NCBI GenBank assembly: GCA_016744295.1 | Contig: JADGEQ010000034.1 | Location: 1-64,000 of the forward strand | DNA from: Desulfobacteraceae bacterium | Lineage (GTDB): Bacteria; Desulfobacterota; Desulfobacteria; Desulfobacterales; Desulfobacteraceae | Direction: 5' to 3' | Length of the DNA stretch: 64,000 nucleotides | Shown: in pieces, positions 18,180 through 27,305 of the stretch | Numbering within the stretch: the stretch's first letter is position 1 | Layout: every line of letters starts with the position of its first letter | The notes under the pieces: model-generated | What the model was told of the DNA's origin: nothing | What the model saw: only the letters and a program-made list of their open reading frames with translations | Databases searched by the model: none | Position numbers and translations under genes: made by a program

Positions 18180-18398
18180 TTATAACGTCCAGGTACCATA
18201 AAAATATTTGTCGAGAATACCACCAGCCTCATCTTTTGCCCATTTTTCAAGTCCGATGCTTTTTATCCGGCAAAGATTGTATACTTTAGTATTGTGTGGT
18301 TTCATGGCTTGGTCACTGTAGGGATGAAGATATTCACACGGAAAATTCCTGCATTCAGCGCAAGTTTTCATATAAATGTGATGTCGCATGTTCAGCAT
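18180..18398 (-). CDS. small cysteine-rich protein, DUF3795-like, probably 5'-truncated
   Basis: Seventy-two codons with CAECRNFPCEYLHPY, matching the Cys-rich part of DUF3795 proteins. In full-length members this is preceded by a further Cys-rich segment of about 40-50 residues. The frame stays open to about 18431 and includes another Cys, but it has no start there. No clear ribosome binding site precedes the first ATG. It may be a remnant or a short variant. A metal or cluster site is possible but incomplete. Confidence 0.45.
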   Translation of the reverse strand: MLNMRHHIYMKTCAECRNFPCEYLHPYSDQAMKPHNTKVYNLCRIKSIGLEKWAKDEAGGILDKYFYGTWTL

Positions 18399-18459
18399 AT
18401 GGGCAGCACAACCACTGCGATGTGATCACAGTCCCCCTATATTATCGACATGGACCGGC

Positions 18460-18888
18460 CTATCTCCGGTCGGTTATGATCCGGCCTGTGTTCCGTTCCA
18501 CCTGGATACTCCGGTCATCATATAGGCGTTCCATCCCGTAATCCTTGATATTGGTGATTTCCATGGAAGAGGGCAATCCGTTTTTTTTCAGCCATTTGCG
18601 GATCGTTGTAACCTGGGAGGGATCACTTGCCCTGGCTGTAAATATTTTGACCCGGATACCGTCATTTACCATACGTTTTACAAAAGAAAGCATGATCAGA
18701 ACAGGTTCACCTACACGGTTCCGAGACAAATTTTCATCCCACCGGGCCAGGGTACCGTCAAGGTCCACCCCCACCCAGGGACCTGAGGGGACATGGTCCC
18801 TGGATTCGTTTGGATAATTTTCACAAGGATCCTTGGCAAAGGCACCTGTTCTGGATCCATAAAAAAAAGTTTTTATAAAATTAAACAT
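18460..18888 (-). CDS. HAD-superfamily phosphatase-like protein
   Basis: A protein of about 142 aa with the HAD motif I WVGVDLDGTLARWDE (nucleophile Asp and second Asp) and motif II in VKIFTARASD. The C-terminal YDDRSIQVERNTGR holds the acidic motif IV region. It resembles small HAD proteins related to polynucleotide-kinase phosphatase domains. The ATG at 18888 has GGTGGGAATCT upstream. Substrate unknown. It is the third gene in line behind a GT4 glycosyltransferase and a radical SAM gene on the same strand. Confidence 0.65.
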   Translation of the reverse strand: MFNFIKTFFYGSRTGAFAKDPCENYPNESRDHVPSGPWVGVDLDGTLARWDENLSRNRVGEPVLIMLSFVKRMVNDGIRVKIFTARASDPSQVTTIRKWLKKNGLPSSMEITNIKDYGMERLYDDRSIQVERNTGRIITDRR

Positions 18889-19028
18889 ATAGATTCCCAC
18901 CCAGTGCAAAACGGTATTCTCTTAAGCGCTATCAAAGGGTTCTGACTGCCCCCCAAAAATTTGGTCTTTTTATTCGCGACTTTTTGGTGTCCAGACTCGG
19001 TCCTCCGGGTTAATATGGCATGCGTTTA

Positions 19029-20204
19029 TTATATAAATCGATAGGTCATATTATCTTCAAGGATTACCTTTTCAAATAATTGATTATGGGGTTGGTAGGT
19101 GCATCTGGGGCATCTGGGTATATCTATTTTATCAAAAATGCCCCAATGGTGTTTTCCCCCCCACAGGGAAAGGATGTTCTTAGGAGAGGTGAGATCTTCT
19201 CCCAGGAGGAGAGCTGAATCACCTCTTCTGTCGCAGCAAAGGCCCAAATTGAAAGAATTTTCATTCCCGTTTGAGGCTGGCATGAAAACAGCTGTCATGA
19301 ATATGGCATGGCATTGGTAAAAATGGTTAGACGCATTCAGAGAGCGGTCAAATTTGTGTGTAATGCCAAAGACCCCGAAATTTTTATTCTCCAGATCCCT
19401 TGCACGGCTGAGCTGTTCTTTAAGGGATGCCAATGCAAGGGTGTCATCGGAAAAAAAAGAATCTGATTCTCCTATCCTGTGCCAGGGAATACCTGCAGGC
19501 CGAAGGTGGAAATTCCGACATCCAATTGATTTGGCAATTTGGGCGGCAGTGAAGACTTCCGCCATATTATCCGGGTGTAAAAGATACTTGTAGCTGACCC
19601 CGTATCCCTGCCCGGGCAAAGACAAAACAGTTTTATTGGACCTGCTGTATTCAATTAGGGCTTTCATATTATTAAGAATGCCCTCGAATTTGTCCTTGCC
19701 CTTAATATTTTGAAAGGTTTTTGGTTCCCCTGCATCCAGAGAGACCCCCACCCATGTGCATTTTGCCAGGGAGGGAATAAATTTATCCACATGTGTACCG
19801 TTGGTCACCACACCCACGTGAATGCCATTGCCGACGCATTGGTCGATAAATTCTCCGATATAAGGATTTAAAAGCGGTTCGCCACCACCTGCAATACAGA
19901 TACTTTCCACGCCTTTTTCCCAATGGTCATTTGATTTCCAAGTCGGCAGGAAATCTGCAATACCTAAAAGCGCTTTTCTGGACAGGATATTTTTACTTTG
20001 TTCCAGAATTTGGCTGGAGTTACACCAATGGCAATTTAGATCGCATGCATTCACCGGGTCAATGGTGACAAGAACCGGCTGGGGGATTTGCCCGCCCCGT
20101 TGAATCAAACGCCACCTGTATGTCTGGGAAAGTAGTTTATAGCTGTTAAACGGGTTCCATCGCTTATCGTCAGACCATTCTTTTTCTTGATTTATCTTTG
20201 TCAT
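19029..20204 (-). CDS. radical SAM protein with SPASM-like C-terminus
   Basis: A 391-aa radical SAM enzyme. The cluster motif is CDLNCHWC near residues 54-61, in ITIDPVNACDLNCHWCNS style. GGGEPLLNP is the SAM-binding GGE motif. Further Cys residues at the C-terminus (GLCCDRRGD and CPRCTYQP) suggest an auxiliary cluster of the SPASM/twitch type. Its ATG follows the TGA of the glycosyltransferase gene directly, with AGGAGGCTGTT as ribosome binding site. It is therefore cotranscribed with a surface-glycan gene and may modify a sugar or lipid intermediate. This is inference. Confidence 0.75.
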   Translation of the reverse strand: MTKINQEKEWSDDKRWNPFNSYKLLSQTYRWRLIQRGGQIPQPVLVTIDPVNACDLNCHWCNSSQILEQSKNILSRKALLGIADFLPTWKSNDHWEKGVESICIAGGGEPLLNPYIGEFIDQCVGNGIHVGVVTNGTHVDKFIPSLAKCTWVGVSLDAGEPKTFQNIKGKDKFEGILNNMKALIEYSRSNKTVLSLPGQGYGVSYKYLLHPDNMAEVFTAAQIAKSIGCRNFHLRPAGIPWHRIGESDSFFSDDTLALASLKEQLSRARDLENKNFGVFGITHKFDRSLNASNHFYQCHAIFMTAVFMPASNGNENSFNLGLCCDRRGDSALLLGEDLTSPKNILSLWGGKHHWGIFDKIDIPRCPRCTYQPHNQLFEKVILEDNMTYRFI

Positions 20205-21326
20205 TCAACAGCCTCCTGATCGTTTTTTTAAGCGATATAACCGGAGCAATTTTTCCATTGATTTTTTGGCTGAAAAATTTTTATTTGAAATTTCTATACT
20301 ATTTTTTCCCAATTTTTTTAGCAATACCTTGTCCTTGTAAAGTTTGTTTATCTTTTGGGCCAGGGCATGGGGGGTTTGAGAGACCATGAACCCGTTGACA
20401 CCGTTTTCTACCACATCTTTTAACCCCCAGACATCGTAGACCAGGGCAGGCAATCCGCAAACGGATGCTTCCAGACATGACATACCCAAGCCCTCATATC
20501 GGGAGGGCATGATATAAAGATCACTGGCCATAAAGGCCTGTCTGACATTTTCCACCTGACCTGCAAAAATGACCCTGGCTGTTAGCCCCAGGTGCTGTGC
20601 CATTGTTTTTTCTTCCCGGTTGAGTTCCCCATCCCCAAGGTGGATGAAAAAAATATCATCACAGGATGCTGAAAGTATGGCCATTGCTTTGAGAATATCT
20701 GCATGTCTTTTTACCCGTGTGCATGCCCCTGCTGTGCACAGAACAAAGGCAGTTTCAGGAATACTGAAGATCTTCCTGGCTATCAGCTTTTCTTCCTGTG
20801 TCCGGGCCGGATAAAACCGGGAACTATCCACCCAGTTTAATACAGGAATGGTTGGATTGTGATAGTATTTCTTTTCCACGGCTGCAACAGAGTCACTTAT
20901 TGCGATGGATTGCGTTCTAAGTATGTTCCTGCATACCCAACGCATCACATAGCGCTGCAGCCTCAAATATCCTTTGAAGCAAAATACATTATGGACAGTT
21001 CGAAGTACGCATGGGACTCCGGCCAGCCGAGCCACCAGTGCATAGAAAACAAAGGCACGTTCCGTATGAATATGGACAACATCGAATTGCTCTTGAATCA
21101 TGTATTGGTACACCCTGAAAAAAAAAAGAAAGCGCTTTTCAAATGGAATATGTTTAAGATGGATATGAGCCTTAATAAACTTGTGTGCATAATCTCCCGA
21201 TACTGTACCGGTACATAGGGTATTCAATTCAAATCCTTTGGATTGGTAAAATGTTGCTGAATTTTCAATCATGATCTCAGCACCTGAATATTGGATCTCA
21301 TTGAGTATATATAAAAGTTTCATCAT
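20205..21326 (-). CDS. glycosyltransferase family 4
   Basis: A 373-aa GT-B glycosyltransferase. The N-terminus MKLLYILNEIQYSGAE starts the first Rossmann fold. In the C-terminal half, VGNVRQAF-like and PSRYEGLGMSCLEASVCGLPAL give the EX7E donor-binding motif of GT4. The start at 21326 is placed by AGGATGAG; a longer upstream frame lacks similarity. It is divergent from the next GT4 gene and opens a three-gene operon with the radical SAM and HAD genes. Donor and acceptor sugars cannot be inferred. Confidence 0.85.
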   Translation of the reverse strand: MMKLLYILNEIQYSGAEIMIENSATFYQSKGFELNTLCTGTVSGDYAHKFIKAHIHLKHIPFEKRFLFFFRVYQYMIQEQFDVVHIHTERAFVFYALVARLAGVPCVLRTVHNVFCFKGYLRLQRYVMRWVCRNILRTQSIAISDSVAAVEKKYYHNPTIPVLNWVDSSRFYPARTQEEKLIARKIFSIPETAFVLCTAGACTRVKRHADILKAMAILSASCDDIFFIHLGDGELNREEKTMAQHLGLTARVIFAGQVENVRQAFMASDLYIMPSRYEGLGMSCLEASVCGLPALVYDVWGLKDVVENGVNGFMVSQTPHALAQKINKLYKDKVLLKKLGKNSIEISNKNFSAKKSMEKLLRLYRLKKRSGGC

Positions 21327-21436
21327 CAATATCTCATCCTGAACAATCTTACACTGAACGTCCAAATATTTATTTGGGGCAAGGATCAATTTATCTTAAA
21401 ATCATACCTTATATTCGAGTTTTTTGCTTCCTATTG

Positions 21437-21472
21437 TTGACAAAAAATACATTTACTTTTACTAAATATCTA
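21437..21472 (+). promoter_or_regulatory. putative promoter giving a near-leaderless transcript
   Basis: A perfect TTGACA (21437-21442) is followed after 17 bases by TACTAA (21460-21465), only 6 bases before the ATG of the glycosyltransferase gene. No Shine-Dalgarno sequence lies between. If used, transcription would start at or next to the start codon. The -10 match is weak. Confidence 0.35.
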
Positions 21473-22650
21473 TGAAAATAGGTATCGCTGCACCAATCTA
21501 TATCCATCCTCTTTCAAAATATCTGGCAAATATAAGCCAGACAGATCTGCCCCCCGGCATGGGCGGAACAGCGATTAACAGCCTGGTGGAAGGGCTTATA
21601 GAAACCGGGAATATGGTTTCTGTGTATACGCTTGATGAGTCAGTATTAGAACCCATTAAGCTTGTTTCAGACCGTTTTTCACTTTATATCGGAAATTACG
21701 GAACTTCTGCAAAGGTTCGGTCATTGACATTTTTTAAAAATGAAGCCGGCCAAATCACCGATTTTATCCGTGAAGACCAGCCCGATATAGTCAATGCCCA
21801 TTGGAGTTATGAATTTGGAAGAGCAGTGTTGAATTCAAACATCCCTTACCTTATTTCCCTGCGGGATCACTCCTGGACAGTTTTTAAGTTACAACTGGAC
21901 TATTACCGGTTTTTCAGGTATTTGATGGATGTGTGCGTACGCATGGGGGGGGAGCATTTTTCTGTGAATTCACCCTACCTTCAAACTCAGTTTTCCCCTT
22001 GGAGAAAAAATCTTCCTATTCTGCCCAACAGCATTTCTACACGCTATATTAAGCAACACCCCAAACGATTGAGAGCCAACCGTTTGAAAATTATATCTGC
22101 CTTAACCGGTTGGAGCAGACTTAAAAACCCTTTTGCCGCGTTAAAAGCATTTTCAATAGTCCGGGAAAAATTAAGCAGAAAAATCAGTTATCATATGTAC
22201 GGTCCTGGGTATCAGGAAAATGGGCCGGGACATGCTTGGGCCCGGGAAAACAGTCTGGACAGAGGTGTGGAATTTAAGGGGATAGTCCCTCATTCCCGGC
22301 TCATGGAATTAATTCCTTCATATGATCTATTGCTCCACCCATCACTGGAAGAATCCTTTGGAAATACGTTGATAGAGGGGATGGCAAACGGTGTTCCAAT
22401 CATCGGTGGCCGTGGCTGCGGTGCTGTTCCCTGGGTCCTGAACCAAGGGAAAAACGGCATTCTCACCGATGTAAGCAGTCCCCGGTCAATAGCCTTAAGC
22501 ATCTTATGCCTTTTAAGGAATGAAAAACAATATGCGCACTTAAGCTGTACTGGTATTGAATATGTATTAAAAAAATTTTCATCGCTTTCCGTTGCAAAAC
22601 AATACATTCGTTTGTATGAAAACATTCTAGCACAAACAGATTATAAATGA
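21472..22650 (+). CDS. glycosyltransferase family 4
   Basis: A 392-aa GT4-type enzyme with N-terminal MKIGIAAPIYIHPLSKYL, a GGTAINSLVEGL phosphate-binding turn and the C-terminal HPSLEESFGNTLIEGMANGVPII, the EX7E region. No ribosome binding site precedes the ATG, which lies in an A/T-rich stretch directly after a promoter-like sequence. It heads a two-gene plus-strand unit with a GT2 gene 35 bases downstream. It is predicted to act on the cytoplasmic face of the membrane in glycan repeat-unit assembly. Confidence 0.85.
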   Translation: MKIGIAAPIYIHPLSKYLANISQTDLPPGMGGTAINSLVEGLIETGNMVSVYTLDESVLEPIKLVSDRFSLYIGNYGTSAKVRSLTFFKNEAGQITDFIREDQPDIVNAHWSYEFGRAVLNSNIPYLISLRDHSWTVFKLQLDYYRFFRYLMDVCVRMGGEHFSVNSPYLQTQFSPWRKNLPILPNSISTRYIKQHPKRLRANRLKIISALTGWSRLKNPFAALKAFSIVREKLSRKISYHMYGPGYQENGPGHAWARENSLDRGVEFKGIVPHSRLMELIPSYDLLLHPSLEESFGNTLIEGMANGVPIIGGRGCGAVPWVLNQGKNGILTDVSSPRSIALSILCLLRNEKQYAHLSCTGIEYVLKKFSSLSVAKQYIRLYENILAQTDYK

Positions 22651-22685
22651 TGTTATTTTAATACCTTGTATAGTATGGAGTCCCA

Positions 22686-23564
22686 ATGAAATCTATTAGA
22701 ATTGCCGTTGCAATGGCCTGTCATAATCGGAAAGAAAAAACATTGCAATGCCTGGACTCCCTTTTGGGGCAATCCCTTCCAAAAGGGGTTAATTTATCTG
22801 TTTTCTTAACGGATGATGGCAGTTCTGATGGTACAAGTCCGGCTGTCACTGCAAGATACCCTAATGTCCACCTGCTCAAAGGGGACGGGACCCTGTATTG
22901 GAACGGCGCAATGTATCTGGCATTGGCAGAGGCTGCCAGGCAAAACTTTGATTTTCATCTCTGGCTGAACGATGATGTCATTCTCTATGAGAACAGTTTG
23001 GGATGTTTACTGAAAACCCATGGGGAAGTATTTAAAAAAATAGATAAAGATGCCATTATCGTGGGGTGCTTTTGCGATTCTCTTAGCGGTGACCGGACAT
23101 ACGGTGGCCAACGGAGAGCCAGTAGGTGGCATCCCTTGAGATTTGAACAGGTTTATTCTGAGACAGCACCGCTCCCCTGCCATACATTCCAGGGAAATGG
23201 AGTGCTTGTACCGACCTCAGTTGTAAATCAGATCGGCATTATTGATTCCTGTTTCTCCTGCTATCAGGAGATGGGTGACACGGATTACGGTCTTAGGGCA
23301 ACCGGTAAAAATATACCGATATATGCGTCCCCTGGATATATCGGAGAATGTGAATTAAATACCGAAGGTGTGCTATGGAAAAATTCCCATCTCTCTTTTG
23401 GCCAAAGGTGGGCAGTTTTCACCGGGCCCAAAGGCATTAAGGCAAATAATTATTTCACCTATTCCCACAGGCACGGCGGTAGATTCTGGGGAGTCTTCTG
23501 GGTGGTTCACATGTTAAAAGCGCTACCAGGATTATTTTTTCCAAACGCCAAAATAGGAGGTTAA
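22686..23564 (+). CDS. glycosyltransferase family 2
   Basis: A 292-aa GT-A glycosyltransferase. The nucleotide-binding start AVAMACHNRKEKTLQCLDSL leads to FLTDDGSSDGT, and WLNDDVILY is the metal-binding DxD equivalent. QEMGDTDYGLR supplies the catalytic-base ED-type motif. The fold is typical of rhamnosyl-type and similar transferases. It is cotranscribed with the preceding GT4 gene. A remnant of a carbamoyltransferase gene begins 58 bases downstream. Confidence 0.85.
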   Translation: MKSIRIAVAMACHNRKEKTLQCLDSLLGQSLPKGVNLSVFLTDDGSSDGTSPAVTARYPNVHLLKGDGTLYWNGAMYLALAEAARQNFDFHLWLNDDVILYENSLGCLLKTHGEVFKKIDKDAIIVGCFCDSLSGDRTYGGQRRASRWHPLRFEQVYSETAPLPCHTFQGNGVLVPTSVVNQIGIIDSCFSCYQEMGDTDYGLRATGKNIPIYASPGYIGECELNTEGVLWKNSHLSFGQRWAVFTGPKGIKANNYFTYSHRHGGRFWGVFWVVHMLKALPGLFFPNAKIGG

Positions 23565-23621
23565 AAAATACCTGTGAAATCGATACTCCAATATGATCTT
23601 CAAAATGCAACTTAATGTGTC

Positions 23622-23699
23622 ATGACTGTTAAAATTTTAGGTGTTTCCGCGTATTACCATGACAGTGCCGCTGCTGTGGGCACGGTATGGGAAAATTGA
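23622..23699 (+). pseudogene. N-terminal fragment of a NodU/CmcH-type carbamoyltransferase
   Basis: Twenty-five codons reading MTVKILGVSAYYHDSAAAV and then GTVWEN before a stop. ILG(V/I)SAYYHDSAA is the diagnostic start of NodU/CmcH O-carbamoyltransferases, which are normally about 550-600 aa. The rest of the gene is missing, and similarity ends after AAAV. The remaining bases to 23868 show no clear continuation. This implies that a carbamoyl decoration gene was lost from the locus. Confidence 0.8.
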
Positions 23700-23868
23700 G
23701 CAGCAACATTATCAGATATTGGTCTTTGCAGCCTGTGGAATTTCACATAACTCTATAACCTTTCTCAGTCAATTCCACCTGCGATCATGGCGTATTCTTT
23801 ATTGATTGCAGCACTACTCAGTTTCCTGCGTGACAAGAGACTGGCCAGAGTTAATTCAGGTGGAAGTG

Positions 23869-25104
23869 TCATATTTTGGTACCAAGGGGAACCGGCTGGG
23901 AATAAATTGCTTTTGCCTGTTTCTCCCAGGTATAATTTTGTGCACGCTTGAGGGCTCCCTGGCGCAGTTGCCCAAGTTGGCAGGGGTTCTCGGCCAGACG
24001 GCGCATGGCCAGGGCCATAGCGTAGGAAACCTGGTAGGGGGATCTGTTTTTGGCTTGGATTTTTACTCCGCAGGTATCATCCACGATCATACCCGGCCCG
24101 CCCAAATCCAGGCAGATGACGGGCAGGCCGTATGCCATGGATTCCAATACCACTGTGCCCCCGGATTCGTGGAGGCTGGGAAACAGGAATAGATCAAACT
24201 TATCAAAAAACTGAAACAGCATTTGCTGTTCTGCCAGGAAGTCTTGCCAGTAAATTTTGTGGTTGATACCCAATTGGCTGGCCAAGCTCTGCCAGTTTTT
24301 CTTTTCAGGGCCGTCTCCCACCATTGTCAACCATGCATTTTTATTTTCTGCAGCCAAAAGGGAAAATGCCTGCAACCCCAGATGCATACCTTTCCAATAT
24401 AAAAAGCTTCCTGCATAAAGAATATTGAATCTGTTATTTCTTTGTCTTTTTGGGGTTGGCTTGATAGATACTGCGTCAAAAGCAATGGATGGGTGTACGG
24501 ATACTTTGTGGGCATAGTTCTTGGGTAACGCGTCACCGGTCTGGGGGGTTGCGGCATATATTTTGGTTGCCTTTTGAAAGGTCATTTGCATAAACGGATC
24601 CCAATTTACACCGAAATTTGCTGCATCCCGGAGCATATCCAGAACTTGTCCCCTGATCCCATACCCTTTCCGAAGTCTTTTGGGTGCTGTTTCTCCTCCG
24701 CCCAGGGGTCCCAAAATAAAAGGGATACCTATAGCTCCCATAAAACTTGGCTGTCGGAAAATAGTAAAGGTAACATGGTGGACCAGATGAAACTTTTCTT
24801 TTTGATGAAGATTTTTAGCCTTGGAAGCAGCAACAACCTGCCAGAAAAAATAGTAGAGGTAGATTCCCCCAGGCTTTTTTTTCCAGATCATCAGTGGTCT
24901 GGCAAGGTCAATATAGACAAAATGAATTTTCTCAGCACTGGGATAACGCGAGACTCCTTTTTCAATGGCTGCCCGGTTGTTGCTTCGGGTGACCACCCAG
25001 ACCTCGTGTCCAAGGTTGGTTAATGCCATGGCCCAGTTCCACCCTAATCCTGGTTCGGAACCAATGTCGGGTTCACAGGCATAGGCTGACAGGAGAATTT
25101 TCAT
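23869..25104 (-). CDS. glycosyltransferase family 4
   Basis: A 411-aa GT4 enzyme. [25 protein letters not shown] is a common N-terminus in this family. ILYAGSFLYWKGMHLGLQAF starts the second domain and FPSLHESGGTVVLESMAYGLPVICLD is the EX7E donor-binding motif. Its ATG is fused to the stop of the upstream sugar-transferase gene (TAATG), so the two are translationally coupled. It is the last gene of the minus-strand run 30126 to 23869. Confidence 0.88.
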   Translation of the reverse strand: MKILLSAYACEPDIGSEPGLGWNWAMALTNLGHEVWVVTRSNNRAAIEKGVSRYPSAEKIHFVYIDLARPLMIWKKKPGGIYLYYFFWQVVAASKAKNLHQKEKFHLVHHVTFTIFRQPSFMGAIGIPFILGPLGGGETAPKRLRKGYGIRGQVLDMLRDAANFGVNWDPFMQMTFQKATKIYAATPQTGDALPKNYAHKVSVHPSIAFDAVSIKPTPKRQRNNRFNILYAGSFLYWKGMHLGLQAFSLLAAENKNAWLTMVGDGPEKKNWQSLASQLGINHKIYWQDFLAEQQMLFQFFDKFDLFLFPSLHESGGTVVLESMAYGLPVICLDLGGPGMIVDDTCGVKIQAKNRSPYQVSYAMALAMRRLAENPCQLGQLRQGALKRAQNYTWEKQAKAIYSQPVPLGTKI

Positions 25105-26501
25105 TAAATTCCACTGAAGGCAAAGAATACGGTTTCAATGAGAATGGCGATATCCAGGAAAAAGGACTGATGTTTAATGTAATATAGATCATAGTCCATA
25201 TTGTGATGAATCGGATTGGCCCGGTCTCCGCTCAATTGCCACAGACCCGTAATCCCAGGTTTTACCTCTAGACGCTGCCGATGAAGATCGGTATAGGTGT
25301 CAACAATAAACGGCATTTCAGGGCGGGGCCCCACAAGGGACATGTCTCCTCTTAAAACATTAAGGAGCTGGGGCAGTTCATCCAGACTTGTTTTCCGGAG
25401 GAAACGGCCCACCCGGGTGATTCGGCCATCATCTGTATTTAGAGGGTTGACGGCATAGGGGTCTGTATCTGTTGTCATTGTGCGAAATTTCACCATGTTA
25501 AAGGAGACTCCTTTTAGCCCGATTCGCTTGTGGCAGAAAAATACCGGGCCTGCCGTGTCTCTTTTTATGGCTACTGCAATCCAGAGAATAACAGGTAACA
25601 AAACTATGATCAATAACCCAGCTCCGATAATGTCCCCGGTCTTTTTCACCATCAAATAAGGATGTGAGCGATGTGGTTTTACCTCTCTGACAATTGGAAG
25701 CGGGCCCACTTTATCGATTTTCATATCATGATGAAATACCTTGTAAAGATTGGGTATAAAAGCAGCTGAAATCTTTTTTGCCCTCAAACGTTTCAAAATA
25801 CGGATCAAGGTGTCATTACGGGCATTTGATATGGCTACCCATGCCTCATCAATCTTGTGAGTTTTTACGAGGGTCGGCAGATCTCTACCCGTTCCTAAAA
25901 CTGAAATCGTCATTGATGAATTATGAAAACTGCTGGAGCGGTATGATGTTCCTTTGAGTTCTGCTGCGTCATCCACAAACCCAACCGGGTGTATACCCCG
26001 CTTGGGAGAATTGGCAATGGCACGGAACAGCTCCTGGCCCAACTCTCCGGCACCATAAATCAATATGCGCCGGGTCATGCCAGGTACTGCTCTGGACATA
26101 GATAACAGCCGGTGGCAAAGGTTTTTCTCTATTACCAAAAGAATAATTGAAAGCGGGTATGAGAAGACCAGCACATACCGGGGCATATTGTAGCGCATCA
26201 GCACCATGACCATGGAAAAACATAGAAAACTGATGCTCATTCCCTTGACCGTGCTTTTTACCTCCTCGACATTTAAAAGTCCGGATTCTTTTTGATAACC
26301 GCCGACAAGGATCATAATAAATACCGATCCAATTCCGACAAAAAAGCAGACCCTGAAAACATCACTTAATGGATATACTGCTTTCTGACCGATTTCCAGA
26401 ATCCTGTATACGCCATAGGACAGCATGCCCGAAAAGATGATGGTCACAAAATCTATAATCGGGAGAAGAAACCATAGGGCTATTTTGTAAATTTTTTCCA
26501 T
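25104..26501 (-). CDS. polyprenyl-phosphate glycosyl-1-phosphate transferase (WbaP/WcaJ type)
   Basis: A 465-aa initiating transferase that loads the first sugar-1-phosphate onto undecaprenyl phosphate. Four to five N-terminal transmembrane helices come first, then a CoA-binding-like domain ([18 protein letters not shown]) and a further helix. The catalytic bacterial sugar transferase domain has [28 protein letters not shown] and the [11 protein letters not shown]-like [11 protein letters not shown]. This is the key start enzyme for repeat-unit synthesis in this locus. The identity of the first sugar is not evident. Confidence 0.93.
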   Translation of the reverse strand: MEKIYKIALWFLLPIIDFVTIIFSGMLSYGVYRILEIGQKAVYPLSDVFRVCFFVGIGSVFIMILVGGYQKESGLLNVEEVKSTVKGMSISFLCFSMVMVLMRYNMPRYVLVFSYPLSIILLVIEKNLCHRLLSMSRAVPGMTRRILIYGAGELGQELFRAIANSPKRGIHPVGFVDDAAELKGTSYRSSSFHNSSMTISVLGTGRDLPTLVKTHKIDEAWVAISNARNDTLIRILKRLRAKKISAAFIPNLYKVFHHDMKIDKVGPLPIVREVKPHRSHPYLMVKKTGDIIGAGLLIIVLLPVILWIAVAIKRDTAGPVFFCHKRIGLKGVSFNMVKFRTMTTDTDPYAVNPLNTDDGRITRVGRFLRKTSLDELPQLLNVLRGDMSLVGPRPEMPFIVDTYTDLHRQRLEVKPGITGLWQLSGDRANPIHHNMDYDLYYIKHQSFFLDIAILIETVFFAFSGI

Positions 26502-26519
26502 AATTTAATTTTCCAGGTT

Positions 26520-27305
26520 TTAAAACTTATGGAACTTTGTGAATTGGAGAATAAGGGAAAGAATAAAAGCTGGGTTGTATACCAGATATCTGAAACCCAG
26601 TCGCCTGGGTTCCATAAACAGGCGGAACAACCATTCAAGCCCGTTTTTCTGCATCCATGCCGGTGCCTGCCTTATCGAGCCTGAATGAAAGTCAAATGCG
26701 GCTCCCACGGCTGCCAGCACAGGGGCATTGAGCAGGTGTCGGTGTTTGGCCATCCATATATCTTGCTTGGGCGTCCCAAGCCCTATCCAAATCACATCAG
26801 GTTGGAGGTTGTTGATCGTGTTGATGACCGTTTGGGTTTCCATTTCTCCAATTTCAAGCCGCCCAGGGGAGTGGGTACCGACAATGATCAGTCCTGGAAA
26901 CTGTTGAGTTAAATTGTCAGCCAATTGTTCCGCCCTTCCCAGGGTCCCACCGTAGAAAAAATGTCGAAATCCTTTGTCTGTACCATATTGGCACAACGCC
27001 AGCATCAGGTCCGGCCCATAGACCCTTTCTGCCTTTTTTTTCCCCAAAAGGCGACACAGCCAGACCAGGGGCATGCCATCGGTTAATACAAGGCCCTGGT
27101 TGATCAATTGTTTTAGCTCTTTTCTGCTAAAGCATTCCATTATGGAATTCACACTGCAGAAATTGGCATACCCGGGAATATCGTCCCGGATCCAAGATGA
27201 AAGCTCTCTAACCGCCTCACCCACAGTCATGGGGTCAAGACACACCCCTAAAATATTAACCCGCTCATCTATTGGGTGTTTGTGTCCCGCCTTATCTGAT
27301 AACAT
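26520..27305 (-). CDS. WecB/TagA/CpsF family glycosyltransferase (GT26)
   Basis: A 261-aa GT26 enzyme. Motifs seen are NFCSVNSIMECF, LTDGMPLVWLCRLLG (catalytic Asp region), FYGGTLGRAEQLADNL and IGLGTPKQDIWMAKHR. The C-terminal basic/hydrophobic tail anchors the family to the membrane. The ATG at 27305 overlaps the end of the upstream GT4 gene by 14 bases, which suggests coupling and decides the start. GT26 enzymes usually add the second sugar, often ManNAc or ManNAcA, to the lipid-linked primer, so this gene fits directly after the initiating transferase. Confidence 0.9.
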   Translation of the reverse strand: MLSDKAGHKHPIDERVNILGVCLDPMTVGEAVRELSSWIRDDIPGYANFCSVNSIMECFSRKELKQLINQGLVLTDGMPLVWLCRLLGKKKAERVYGPDLMLALCQYGTDKGFRHFFYGGTLGRAEQLADNLTQQFPGLIIVGTHSPGRLEIGEMETQTVINTINNLQPDVIWIGLGTPKQDIWMAKHRHLLNAPVLAAVGAAFDFHSGSIRQAPAWMQKNGLEWLFRLFMEPRRLGFRYLVYNPAFILSLILQFTKFHKF

